This document shows positions 51,379 through 59,416 of a stretch of 64,000 bases of DNA, one piece after another; the stretch's first letter is position 1; every line of letters begins with the position of its first letter. The stretch covers positions 310,001 to 374,000 of the forward strand of contig NZ_JAWHTC010000005.1 in NCBI RefSeq assembly GCF_032586155.1, read 5' to 3'. Source of the DNA: JAWHTC01 sp032586155 (GTDB taxonomy: Bacteria > Pseudomonadota > Alphaproteobacteria > Rhodobacterales > Rhodobacteraceae). The notes beneath the pieces were generated by a model. The model saw nothing but the letters and a program-made list of their open reading frames with translations, was not told the origin of the DNA and did not search any database. The translations under genes were made by a program, and so were the position numbers.

Positions 51379-51717
51379 TCACTCCCGTTCCATGGTGCAT
51401 TGCAGCGGGTGCTGGTTCTGCCGTGCGGCGTCCATCACCTGGGCCACCTTGGTCTCGGCGATCTCGTGGCTGAACACACCGACAACGGCGACGCCTTTCT
51501 TGTGCACGGTCAGCATGATTTCAAAGGCCTGCGCATGGGTCATGCCGAAATAGCGTTCCAGCACATGCACGACGAATTCCATCGGCGTGTAATCGTCATT
51601 GAGAAGCAGAACCTTGTAGAGCGGTGGGCGTTTGGTTTTCGGACGGGTCTGCACGATGACGGCCGCGTCGCCGTCACCTTCCTGGTCGTCCGATAATGTC
51701 GGGGCCCACTCGGTCAT
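51379..51717 (-). CDS. clpS: ATP-dependent Clp protease adaptor ClpS
   Basis: A 112-residue N-recognin adaptor that delivers N-degron proteins to ClpAP. The core KRPPLYKVLLLNDDYTPMEFVVHVLERYFGM with the N-end binding Asn-Asp-Asp and Met, and GVAVVGVFSHEIAETKVAQV with the binding His, are complete. An unstructured N-terminal extension precedes it. I use the ATG at 51717 (MTEWAPTLSDD); an in-frame ATG at 51744 is possible, and neither has a strong ribosome site. clpA is not adjacent. Confidence 0.93.
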   Translation of the reverse strand: MTEWAPTLSDDQEGDGDAAVIVQTRPKTKRPPLYKVLLLNDDYTPMEFVVHVLERYFGMTHAQAFEIMLTVHKKGVAVVGVFSHEIAETKVAQVMDAARQNQHPLQCTMERE

Positions 51718-51834
51718 GCCTGTCACACTCGTGTTTCGCATCATTGCGGGTTCAATGCCCGCGTCGTTCTATATAACCTCTGGGGCAGCCGAGAAAAGAG
51801 GGCGCATTCGCACAGAGGGGCAGGGGGGACCAGA

Positions 51835-52536
51835 ATGGCACGGAATTTGACAACAATTGGTTTCGATGCGGATGACACGCTTTGGCATAACGAGCGGTTT
51901 TTCCAAATCACCCAGGAGCGATTCGGCGCGCTGTTGCGGGACTATGCCGACCCCGATCACCTTTCCGAACGGCTGCTCGAGGCAGAGCGGCGCAACCTTG
52001 GCCATTACGGATTCGGTATCAAGGGGTTCATGCTGTCGATGATCGAAACCGCGCTCGAGGTGACCTCTGACCGGGTTCCCGGGTCGGTCATTCACGAGAT
52101 CATTTCGGCCGGGCAGGAAATGTTGCGTCACCCGATCGAACTGTTGTCCCATGCCCGCGAGGCGGTCGAGGTGCTGGCGGCGGAGTATCAGCTGGTGCTG
52201 ATCACCAAGGGCGATCTTCTGGATCAGGAGCGCAAGCTGGCGCAATCGGGGTTGGGCGAGCTGTTCGATGCAGTAGAGATCGTGTCGGATAAGACACCCG
52301 AGACCTATCGCGCCGCCTTTGCGCGACATGGCGACGGGCCGGGCCACGCGATGATGGTGGGCAATTCAATGAAATCGGATGTGTTGCCAGCCATCGAGGC
52401 CGGGGGATGGGGCGTGTTCATTCCTCACGGGATCGAGTGGGAGTTGGAAAAGGCCGAGCCGCCGGTGGGGGTGTCGCGCTATGCCGAACTGGTCGACCTG
52501 GGGGAATTGCCATCTCTGGTCGAAGCCATCGGTTGA
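51835..52536 (+). CDS. HAD-family hydrolase
   Basis: A 233-residue haloacid dehalogenase-type phosphatase. Motif I is FDADDTLWHN (residues 9-18) with the nucleophile and acid/base Asp pair; motif II is the Thr/Ser in LVLITKGD; motif III Lys lies in SDKTPETYRAAF; motif IV is VGNSMKSDVLPA. The cap is helical (type C1). It most resembles the YjjG/phosphoglycolate-type branch, but substrate is open. It is divergent from clpS. Confidence 0.9.
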   Translation: MARNLTTIGFDADDTLWHNERFFQITQERFGALLRDYADPDHLSERLLEAERRNLGHYGFGIKGFMLSMIETALEVTSDRVPGSVIHEIISAGQEMLRHPIELLSHAREAVEVLAAEYQLVLITKGDLLDQERKLAQSGLGELFDAVEIVSDKTPETYRAAFARHGDGPGHAMMVGNSMKSDVLPAIEAGGWGVFIPHGIEWELEKAEPPVGVSRYAELVDLGELPSLVEAIG

Positions 52537-52601
52537 GGTGGGAAACCGGGCGAAGTGAGTCCCCCTGGCGACGCCGCAGCGGTGTAACCGTTTGGCGGGG
52601 C

Positions 52602-53069
52602 TTAACGATAGCGAGGTTTGCAAGAACCACCCGATAAACAGCTGCGCAAGATGCGCATTTCAGCCTGTCCGGGATCGACAAAGACGAAGCCACCGCAAGG
52701 CGGCGCGTCGATGACCCAATCCGCTCCGTCCTGGCGCAGGAAGATCAGCAGACGTTCGTTCTCGGGAACGGACCCGCACCACGGACCGGCGCAGGTGATG
52801 TTGACGGTGACATCGCGGTCTATCCAGGCTGAGAAGCCGGTGCGGGTGATGCCGCGGGCGCGTAGCCGGGCTTTGAGGGTCTCTGGTTCGGTCGGCGCGA
52901 GCAGTTTACTTTCGGTGTATTCGATTTCACCGAGCAGGAGGTGATAGGTTCCTTCCGCGTCATCAGCAAACTGGAAGCTGCGCGCCATGTCGGGCCGGGC
53001 GCAGGACAGAGCCAGCGCGACGCCTGGCAGGGCCAGAAGGCCAAGCGACAAGAGGATTGCGCGGATCAC
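52602..53069 (-). CDS. exported Cys-rich protein of unknown function
   Basis: A 155-residue protein with a signal peptide (MIRAILLSLGLLALPGVALALS) and seven Cys in the mature part, including CAGPWCGS and SCLSGGSCKP, which could form disulphides. A beta-rich body (YHLLLGEIEYTES...NITCAGPWCGSVPENERLLIFLRQDGADWVI) suggests a periplasmic beta protein. No named family. It is coupled to rppH by a 4-base overlap, so it probably belongs to the gpmI-ctpA-rppH operon. Confidence 0.8.
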   Translation of the reverse strand: MIRAILLSLGLLALPGVALALSCARPDMARSFQFADDAEGTYHLLLGEIEYTESKLLAPTEPETLKARLRARGITRTGFSAWIDRDVTVNITCAGPWCGSVPENERLLIFLRQDGADWVIDAPPCGGFVFVDPGQAEMRILRSCLSGGSCKPRYR

Positions 53070-53551
53070 AACCGGTCCCCGAACTGGGCCAGAACCTGCT
53101 GATAGACCGCGCGTTTAAAGGGTACGATATTGGCGACCAGTTCCTGGGGTGAGAGCCAGCGCCACTGCGAGAACTCCTGATGGTCGTCGGCATCGAGCCG
53201 CACCTGGTTATCCGTGCCATGAAACCGCAGCAGGAACCATTTCTGTTCCTGCCCGCGATAACGGCCCTTCCAGATACGCGGCACCACGTCATGGGGCAGG
53301 TCATAGGCCAGCCAGCCTTCGGTCTCAGCCTCGACCGTCACCAGGTCAGGCGTCACGCCGGTCTCTTCGGTCAGCTCGCGAAGTGCGGCTGCGCGCGGGT
53401 CTTCGCCCTTGTCGATCCCGCCTTGCGGCATCTGCCAGGCAGCCTGGTCATTGTCGATGCGCTGGCCGACAAAGACATGGCCTGCGGGGTTGGCAAGCAT
53501 TACGCCGACATTGCGGCGATAGGGCAGGCGGGCGATGTCTTCGGGGGTCAT
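53066..53551 (-). CDS. rppH: RNA pyrophosphohydrolase (Nudix)
   Basis: A 161-residue RppH that removes pyrophosphate from 5' triphosphate mRNA ends and so starts decay. YRRNVGVMLANPAGHVFVGQRID is the family N-terminus, and the Nudix box GGIDKGEDPRAAALRELTEETGV is complete. WRWLSPQELVANIVPFKRAVYQQVLAQF is a typical C-terminus. Its stop overlaps the following gene. A 440-base gap with an inverted repeat separates it from ctpA upstream. Confidence 0.95.
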   Translation of the reverse strand: MTPEDIARLPYRRNVGVMLANPAGHVFVGQRIDNDQAAWQMPQGGIDKGEDPRAAALRELTEETGVTPDLVTVEAETEGWLAYDLPHDVVPRIWKGRYRGQEQKWFLLRFHGTDNQVRLDADDHQEFSQWRWLSPQELVANIVPFKRAVYQQVLAQFGDRL

Positions 53552-53935
53552 GGGTTGGCCTATGGGTTTGGGTTGTCTTGCAGTTCATAGGTAATGGGGC
53601 CGGGCATCGGGGAAAAGAGGGTTGTGGTGAATCCATCTAAGTCAGGGGTTCAAATCGTGATGGTTGCGCAGAGGATGGTAGTTTTGACTTTGAGCAAGGA
53701 TTGCCAAACAGAGCCCGCACGGAATCAAGGCGCGTAGCGCCGCCGTGTGATCACCAGACCGCCCGCAGGGCTGGTGATTTCGAGAGGACAATGCATCGCG
53801 GAGGGTTAGTGCGGGTTTCTCGGGAATAAAGCGATTCAAACTGGTGTTAGGTCACCATCCCACGGTCTGGTGATCACGCGGCTAAGCCTCGACAACAGGA
53901 AGAAGGCTTCAACCGAGTTCAACCGTAAAGAATTA
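53552..53935. other. gap between ctpA and rppH with a long inverted repeat
   Basis: No convincing gene lies here. A 65-codon minus-strand frame (53642-53839) covers the middle but has no clear start site. The main structure is an inverted repeat: GTGATCACCAGACCG at 53747-53761 and its exact complement at 53863-53877, extended by CCG/CGG with one wobble mismatch, 101 bases apart. This could be a small miniature element or a remnant of one. Confidence 0.45.
53747..53877. repeat. long-spaced inverted repeat in the ctpA-rppH gap
   Basis: Arms of 15 exact bases, 19 with one mismatch, face each other across about 101 bases. The interior contains GGCTGGTGATTTCG and GGTGTTAGGTCACC, further copies of a GGTGAT-type word, so the whole block is locally repetitive. 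No flanking target-site duplication is obvious. Confidence 0.55.
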
Positions 53936-53970
53936 GGGCCGCGGCGATTGCCACGGCCCCTGTTCATGTT
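53936..53970 (-). terminator. terminator of ctpA
   Basis: On the minus strand GGGGCCGTGGC-AATC-GCCGCGGCCC forms a 10-bp stem with one G-U pair, followed by TAATTCTTT. It lies about 30 bases after the ctpA stop and before the inverted-repeat region. Confidence 0.65.
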
Positions 53971-53990
53971 TTGCTGTGTTGTCCCGGCAA

Positions 53991-55334
53991 TTAGTTCTTC
54001 CCACCCAGCGCCAACAGCCCCTTGAGGATGTCGATGGCATAGGCCAGTTGATAGTCGTCCTCGCGCAGCTTGGCGGCGGCTTCGGCCTTGGCACGGTCTT
54101 CCTCGATCTGGCGGATTTCGTCCTCGGAGAGCGAGTCGTTCGACAGCGCGCCGCGTAGGTCGGCCTCGGAGCGCGACTGATGAGCGGCGCTCTTTTCCTC
54201 GTCCTCGTTGTTCGCAGACGGGTCACGGCGGGGTTGCTCGACCACGATGTCGGGCGAAATGCCCAGCGCCTGGATCGAGCGGCCCGAGGGCGTGTAATAG
54301 CGCGCGGTGGTCAGGCGCATCGCCCCTTCGCCCCGCAGCGGCATCACCGTCTGGACCGATCCCTTGCCGAAACTGCGGGTGCCGACAACGATGGCACGGC
54401 GGTGATCCTGAAGCGCACCGGCAACGATTTCGGAGGCCGAGGCCGAGCCACCATTGATCAGCACCACCAGCGGTTTGCCCAGTGCCAGGTCTCCCTCCTG
54501 TGCATTGTAGCGGTCGCCATCGGCGGGGTTTCGGCCCCGGGTCGAGACGATTTCGCCGCTTTCAAGGAAGGCATCCGAGACCTTAATCGCCTGGGTCAGG
54601 AGGCCGCCGGGGTTGTTACGCAGATCGAGGATGAAGCCGTTGACGCTGTCGATGCCGCCGGCCTCTTCGATCTGCTTGGCGATGCCGTCCTTGAGGTTGG
54701 GATAGGTCTGGTCGTTGAAGGTGGTCACGCGCAGCACCACGGTTTCGCCCTCGGTGCGGGTACGTACCGCCGTCAGCTTGATCGTGTCGCGAATGATCGA
54801 GATGTCGAAGGGTTCGTCGACGCCCTCGCGGGCGATGGTGATGATGATTTCAGAGCCCACCGGACCGCGCATCAAATCGACCGCCTTGTCCAGTGTCAGA
54901 CCAAGGAGCGAGTCTCCGTCGACGTGGGTGATGAAATCACCGGCTTCAACCCCGGCTTCGTCCGCCGGCGTACCGTCGATCGGCGAGACGACTTTTACAA
55001 AACCGTCTTCCTGGGTCACCTCGATGCCCAGACCACCGAACTCGCCCCGCGTCTGAACCCGCATGTCGGCGGCGTCGTCGGGCGACAGGTAGCTGGAATG
55101 CGGATCAAGCGAGGTCAGCATGCCGTCGATGGCGGCCTCAATCAGGTCGGCTTCGTCCACTTCCTCGACATACTGGGCGCGGATGCGTTCGAAGATGTCC
55201 CCAAAGAGGTCAAGCTGCTGATAGACATTCGTCGTCTTGGCGGCCTCTTGCGCCAGAAGCGGCGCGGCCACCTGGGTGGTGATGACGGCGCCGGAGACGG
55301 TGCCGACAAAGGCGGCGATGAGGGCTTTCTTCAT
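53991..55334 (-). CDS. ctpA: S41 carboxy-terminal processing peptidase
   Basis: A 447-residue periplasmic peptidase. A signal peptide or anchor (MKKALIAAFVGTVSGAVITTQVAAPLLAQ) is followed by the N-terminal domain, a PDZ domain (about 95-180, GGLGIEVTQEDGFVKVVSPIDGTPADEAGVEAGD) and the S41 core with the Ser-Lys dyad: the Ser in GGSASASEIVAGALQDH and the Lys in RSFGKGSVQT. An acidic C-terminus follows. It trims proteins at their C-terminus, in part those of the cell wall. It follows an EnvC-like gene by 3 bases in the gpmI operon. Confidence 0.95.
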   Translation of the reverse strand: MKKALIAAFVGTVSGAVITTQVAAPLLAQEAAKTTNVYQQLDLFGDIFERIRAQYVEEVDEADLIEAAIDGMLTSLDPHSSYLSPDDAADMRVQTRGEFGGLGIEVTQEDGFVKVVSPIDGTPADEAGVEAGDFITHVDGDSLLGLTLDKAVDLMRGPVGSEIIITIAREGVDEPFDISIIRDTIKLTAVRTRTEGETVVLRVTTFNDQTYPNLKDGIAKQIEEAGGIDSVNGFILDLRNNPGGLLTQAIKVSDAFLESGEIVSTRGRNPADGDRYNAQEGDLALGKPLVVLINGGSASASEIVAGALQDHRRAIVVGTRSFGKGSVQTVMPLRGEGAMRLTTARYYTPSGRSIQALGISPDIVVEQPRRDPSANNEDEEKSAAHQSRSEADLRGALSNDSLSEDEIRQIEEDRAKAEAAAKLREDDYQLAYAIDILKGLLALGGKN

Positions 55335-55337
55335 GTT

Positions 55338-56471
55338 CTATTCATCCTTGGCAATACTGAACCACACGGCGGGGTCAGTTGGCGTATTGTTCTCTCTTAC
55401 CTCTATATAGAGCGTTTCCGTGCGGTCGTGACCAGCCCCTTCGCTGCTCTGCGTCAGAATCTCGCCGATTTCGGGATCCTGCCCGCCCATCAACCCGATG
55501 GGAGAGCCCGCGGGCAGCACCTGACCGATCTGACCATAGACCACATCAAGCCCGGCCACCACGAAGAGCAAGCCCGATTGCGGTTCAAGGATCATCACGT
55601 TTCCGTAGTCGAGCAGCGGCCCGTGATAGCGGATCGTGGCCGCCGCCGGGGTGCTGACCAATGCACGGGGGCGGGTGGCAACGATGATGCCTGGCCGCGT
55701 GATGCCCGCCGCATCCGATCCCATGAAGCCGCGCAACAGACGGCCCTGAACCGGCAGGGCAAGCGCACCCTTGCGGTGCGAGATGTCAGGGAGGGAGCCT
55801 GTTGCCTCGTCCACCGCGATCTGGCTGAGGCCCGATGCGAAGCCTTCGAGGGTTTCGGTCGAGGAGATCAGCAGCGCGGTTTTGACCGGGTCCTCGGTAA
55901 AGCGCTGGGGCAGGGGCTTGCGGTCGGCTACGGCCTGGGACAGGGCGGTACGGGCCGATTGCACGCCGGTGAGACCGCCTTGCAGGGTTTCGGCAGCGCT
56001 GTCCTGCAATTTGCGCAGGGTTGTGACCTCTTCTAGCTTGGCGCGCAATTCGGCAACGCGTTCATTGAGCGCCGGGGTGACGTCTGTCAGGATCATGCCG
56101 GCGCGCGCCGTGCCGGTGGGGCCGGACGGGTGCAACAGCAGCGTCGGCTTGGTCTGGTCGCCGGCTGATTGCAGCACGCCCAGAAGCTGGGCGATTTCAT
56201 CCTCGCGGGCGCGCAGTTCGCGGCTGAGGGCCTGTTCGCGGATCGAGGCTTGGCGCAGCCCGTCACGCATGGCGGCGAGCCCGTCCTCAAACGCGCGGAT
56301 GGTCTCGGACAGCGCCTTGACCCGGTCGCGGGCGGATTCGGCACGGTCCAATTCCTGCGTGGCCTTGTCGAGACGAACGGCCGCCTTGCGCGCCGCGTCG
56401 CCCGCATCGCCTTGTGCCACCAGCGGGGCCGCCGACAGCAGAAGTCCCAGGAGGGCAGCGCGCAGGATCAT
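55338..56471 (-). CDS. EnvC-like murein hydrolase activator
   Basis: A 377-residue exported protein: signal peptide (MILRAALLGLLLSAAPLVAQ), a long charged coiled coil (about 25-190, ARKAAVRLDKATQELDRAESARDRVKAL...) and a C-terminal LytM/M23 fold (about 240-370). The M23 zinc-binding residues are missing, e.g. YGNVMILEPQSGL instead of the usual HxH motif, as in EnvC, which activates amidases without cutting itself. It overlaps gpmI by 4 bases and precedes ctpA, matching the usual alphaproteobacterial order. Start at ATG 56471; the frame continuing into gpmI is unsupported. Confidence 0.88.
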   Translation of the reverse strand: MILRAALLGLLLSAAPLVAQGDAGDAARKAAVRLDKATQELDRAESARDRVKALSETIRAFEDGLAAMRDGLRQASIREQALSRELRAREDEIAQLLGVLQSAGDQTKPTLLLHPSGPTGTARAGMILTDVTPALNERVAELRAKLEEVTTLRKLQDSAAETLQGGLTGVQSARTALSQAVADRKPLPQRFTEDPVKTALLISSTETLEGFASGLSQIAVDEATGSLPDISHRKGALALPVQGRLLRGFMGSDAAGITRPGIIVATRPRALVSTPAAATIRYHGPLLDYGNVMILEPQSGLLFVVAGLDVVYGQIGQVLPAGSPIGLMGGQDPEIGEILTQSSEGAGHDRTETLYIEVRENNTPTDPAVWFSIAKDE

Positions 56472-57994
56472 TTCAGCAGGCTCTTTCCGGTCATTTCCGG
56501 TGGTTGCTCCAGCCCCATCAGGTCTAACAGAGTCGGGGCGAGGTCGGAGAGCCGCCCGGCGGTGAGTTCTGCCCCTTCGCGGCCACCGAACAGCGCCACC
56601 GGCACCGGGTTGGTGGTGTGGGCCGTGTGGGGCCCGCCGGTGTCGGGGTCGACCATGGTTTCGCAATTGCCGTGATCGGCGGTGACCAGCATCGCGCCGC
56701 CGGCCTTTTCGAGGGCCTCCATGACCCGTCCAAGGCCCTGATCAACGGCCTCGCAAGCCAGGATCGCGGACTTCAGATCACCGGTATGGCCGACCATGTC
56801 GGGGTTGGCGTAGTTGGTGACGATCAGGTCATACATGCCGCTCTCAATCGCTTTGACGAAATTATCGGAGACTTCACCGGCGCTCATTTCCGGTTGCAGG
56901 TCATAGGTGGCCACCTTGGGCGAGGGAGCCATGTAGCGGTCTTCGCCGGGGTAAGGGGTTTCAACGCCACCGTTCAGGAAGAAGGTAACGTGGGGGTATT
57001 TCTCGGTCTCGGCCAGGCGGAACTGTGTCCGGCCCTGTTTGGCGACCCACTCGCCCAGTGTGTTGACGATGTCGCGGGCCGGGAAGACCGTGGTCATGTA
57101 GTCGTTGTGACGGTCGGAATATTCGACCATGCCCATCAGCGCGGCAAGCTTGGGGCGGGTGCCGGTGTCGAACGCATCAAATTCAGGGTCGCCGATGGCG
57201 GCGAGGATCTCGCGGGCGCGGTCGGCGCGGAAGTTGATGAAGAACAGGCCGTCGCCGTCCTGAACGCCCGCGTAGTCTCCGAGCACGGTGGCAGGCAGGA
57301 ATTCATCGGTAAGGTCCTTGGCGTAAAAGCCGGTGATGGTATCGACCGGGGTTTGCGCGCTGTGCTGTTCGGATTTGCCGTGGATGATCGCGTCAAAGGC
57401 TGTCGACACCCGCTCCCACCGGTTGTCACGGTCCATGGCGTAGTAGCGGCCGATAACGGTGGCGATTTTCGCGGTTTTCGGGAGTTCTGCGATCAGATCG
57501 GCCACTTGCTCGGCGGCGGATTCCGGTGCGACGTCGCGGCCATCGGTGATGGCGTGGATCGCGATCGGCACACCGGCGCTGGCGATGACACGGGCGGCCT
57601 CGGCGATGTGGGATTGGTGCGAATGCACCCCGCCGGGCGAGGCGAGGCCTGCGAGATGGGCGGTTCCGCCGGATTGTTTCAGCCGGGCGACGAAGTCGGC
57701 GAGAGTGTCATTGCTGGCGAAGGCGCCATCCTCGATCGCGAGATCAATCTGGCCCAGGTCCATCGCCACCACGCGCCCCGCGCCGATATTCGTATGACCA
57801 ACTTCAGAATTGCCCATCTGGCCGGAGGGCAGACCGACATCCGGCCCGTGGGTGATCAGGCGGTTGTGGGGACATGTCGACATCAGCCGGTCGAAGGCAG
57901 GGGTATTGGCCTGTGCGGGGGCGTTGTCGGCAGGATCGTTGCGCAGGCCCCAGCCATCGAGAATGCACAGAACGACGGGTTTGGGGATGCTCAT
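56468..57994 (-). CDS. gpmI: 2,3-bisphosphoglycerate-independent phosphoglycerate mutase
   Basis: A 508-residue alkaline-phosphatase-fold enzyme that interconverts 3- and 2-phosphoglycerate in glycolysis using Mn2+. The N-terminal VVLCILDGWGLRND carries metal ligands, the phosphorylated Ser is in LPSGQMGNSEVGHTNIGAGR, and YANPDMVGHTGDL and VTADHGNCETM hold the remaining ligands. I place the start at the ATG at 57994 with AAAGGA upstream, since the frame to 58024 adds nothing typical. First gene of a block gpmI, envC-like, ctpA. Confidence 0.97.
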   Translation of the reverse strand: MSIPKPVVLCILDGWGLRNDPADNAPAQANTPAFDRLMSTCPHNRLITHGPDVGLPSGQMGNSEVGHTNIGAGRVVAMDLGQIDLAIEDGAFASNDTLADFVARLKQSGGTAHLAGLASPGGVHSHQSHIAEAARVIASAGVPIAIHAITDGRDVAPESAAEQVADLIAELPKTAKIATVIGRYYAMDRDNRWERVSTAFDAIIHGKSEQHSAQTPVDTITGFYAKDLTDEFLPATVLGDYAGVQDGDGLFFINFRADRAREILAAIGDPEFDAFDTGTRPKLAALMGMVEYSDRHNDYMTTVFPARDIVNTLGEWVAKQGRTQFRLAETEKYPHVTFFLNGGVETPYPGEDRYMAPSPKVATYDLQPEMSAGEVSDNFVKAIESGMYDLIVTNYANPDMVGHTGDLKSAILACEAVDQGLGRVMEALEKAGGAMLVTADHGNCETMVDPDTGGPHTAHTTNPVPVALFGGREGAELTAGRLSDLAPTLLDLMGLEQPPEMTGKSLLK

Positions 57995-58296
57995 AGCTTT
58001 GGTCCTTTGGTGCTCACGGAGCATGTAAGCCCTGCGGCGGTCGGGGGCAACCGGGGGATTACCGCCCTCACGCGTCTCCCACCCACCCGAATCCGACGCG
58101 CGAGGGCGGCAATTGGGGTGATGGAGCTATTGATGTTTGCGGACAATGTGAACGTGTGAGTGAGTATTTGGATCAAGAAAGAGTCCTGAGTCCGGGTTTC
58201 TTTCTTGGTCGAAATACTCCGGGGGTTTGGGGGCTGGCCCCCAAGGCCTCCGTGGCCCGAACGGATACTGGACTGCGTGCGTAGCTCTCCGCTGGG
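57995..58296. other. gap between rlmH and gpmI with an inverted pair of repeats
   Basis: This 302-base gap is filled largely by an inverted pair of the A/T-rich element plus the G/C palindrome, listed separately at 58162-58244. The rest (58000-58160) is GC-rich and carries no gene or obvious promoter hexamers. Confidence 0.45.
58162..58244. repeat. dispersed repeat, inverted double copy (copies 4 and 5)
   Basis: GAGTATTTGGATCAAGAAAG (58162-58181) faces TTTCTTGGTCGAAATACTC (58201-58219); the arms pair over about 18 of 21 bases across a 16-base spacer. The right copy continues into CCGGGGG and the palindrome TTGGGGGC-TG-GCCCCCAA (58227-58244), so it is a full element in the opposite orientation to 3209 and 11697, while the left copy has only the A/T half. 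Confidence 0.75.
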
Positions 58297-58767
58297 TCAG
58301 GCGCGGTGATAGGGGCTTCCGGCGAGGATCGAAGCGGCGCGGTAGAGCTGTTCGGTGAGCATGACGCGGGCCAGCATGTGAGGCCAGACCATCTTGCCGA
58401 AACTGAGCGACAGGTCGGCGCGGGCGCGCAAGGATGGGTCGATACCGTCGGCGCCGCCGATCAGGAAGGCGAGGTCGGAGGTGCCATCATCGCGGAAATC
58501 AGCGAGTTTGGCGGCAAAGTCGGGCGAGGTCATCAGTTTGCCACGTTCATCGAGCGCGACGATGCGGGCGTTTTTCGGCAGGGCGCGCTCCAACAGGGCG
58601 GCCTCGCCGGCCATACCGCCGCCTTTGCGGTCGTCGACCTCGGTCAGAGTGAGCGGGCCGAGACCGAGTCCGCGCCCGCTCCGGTCGAACCGTGTCTGGT
58701 AGTCGTCGATCAGCGCCTTCTCCGGGCCGGTGCGCAACCGGCCCACGGCGCAGATTGTCACCCGCAT
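58297..58767 (-). CDS. rlmH: 23S rRNA (pseudouridine-1915 N3) methyltransferase
   Basis: A 156-residue SPOUT-class methyltransferase modifying helix 69 of 23S rRNA. MRVTICAVGRLRTGPEKALIDDYQTRF, FLIGGADGIDPSLRARADLSLSFGKMVWPHMLARVMLTEQLYRAASILAGSPYHRA is the full family C-terminus with the knot. The ATG at 58767 shares a base with the rsfS stop (TGATG), the usual rsfS-rlmH coupling; the frame to 58824 inside rsfS is not real. Confidence 0.97.
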   Translation of the reverse strand: MRVTICAVGRLRTGPEKALIDDYQTRFDRSGRGLGLGPLTLTEVDDRKGGGMAGEAALLERALPKNARIVALDERGKLMTSPDFAAKLADFRDDGTSDLAFLIGGADGIDPSLRARADLSLSFGKMVWPHMLARVMLTEQLYRAASILAGSPYHRA

Positions 58768-59201
58768 CAACCGGGTGCGTGGCTTTGCGTGGCAATCGCC
58801 GCAGCCTCGGCCGGGGGCAGCCACATCTTTTCGAGCTGGTAGAACTCGCGCACTTCGGGGCGGAAGACGTGAACGATGATATCGCCGGTGTCGATCAGCA
58901 CCCAGTCGCCGCCATCCTTGCCTTCGATCTTGCTGAGGCGCCCGAGTTCCTGCTTGAGCTTGTCGGTCAGCTTTTCGGCGATCGCCACCACCTGCCGGGT
59001 GGACCGGCCCGAGCAGATCACCATGTAATCGCCAATCGAGGACTTGCCGCGCAGGTCGATCTGCACGACGTCTTCGGCCTTGTCGTCATCAAGCGAGGTG
59101 AGGATCAGCGCAAGCAGCTCTTCGCTGGTTACGCTTTTGGGCATTGCGGTGTTCGCTTTGCCATTGGCCGCGGCCGTGGCCGCATCAACATGCGTTGACA
59201 G
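58767..59201 (-). CDS. rsfS: ribosomal silencing factor
   Basis: A 144-residue RsfS, which binds L14 of the 50S subunit and blocks subunit joining in starved cells. LTSLDDDKAEDVVQIDLRGKSSIGDYMVICSGRSTRQVVAIAEKL and GDWVLIDTGDIIVHVFRPEVREFYQLEKMW are the family core. Start choice: a perfect AGGAGG lies 7 bases before an in-frame CTG at 59201, while the first in-frame ATG (59144, MPKSVTSEELL) has no ribosome site, and the GTG at 59252 is upstream of the AGGAGG. I therefore favour CTG, with the ATG as alternative (125 residues). Confidence 0.85.
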   Translation of the reverse strand: MSTHVDAATAAANGKANTAMPKSVTSEELLALILTSLDDDKAEDVVQIDLRGKSSIGDYMVICSGRSTRQVVAIAEKLTDKLKQELGRLSKIEGKDGGDWVLIDTGDIIVHVFRPEVREFYQLEKMWLPPAEAAAIATQSHAPG

Positions 59202-59416
59202 GACAGTGTCCTCCTTTGCTACGCACCGATCAAAAGCCCCGGTGCCGGGCACGGTTTCAGATTAGCACCGCAAATGTGAATTCTCAACGGAAGGTTCAAC
59301 CCCGGGCGGCAAGGCGTGACAAAACCGACTGCGCCGTGTTGTAATCGGGCATCGGGGATACGCGGCGGCCGGACGAGTGCGGGTCACTGCAGGAGGGAAC
59401 AGAACAGGGGAGTGCC

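Noticed and set aside
53640..53670. tRNA-like GGTTCAAATC sequence
   Set aside because: Only the T-loop-like word is present; no acceptor, D- or anticodon stem fits around it.
53642..53839. 65-codon minus-strand frame in the ctpA-rppH gap
   Set aside because: No start site, Arg/His/Pro-rich, and it overlaps the inverted repeat, so chance openness is more likely.
54180..58159. Long plus-strand frames (618 and 513 codons) opposite ctpA, the envC-like gene and gpmI
   Set aside because: They are exactly antisense to well-supported genes, have no ribosome sites and an Asp/Gly/Arg-rich composition typical of GC-rich shadow frames.
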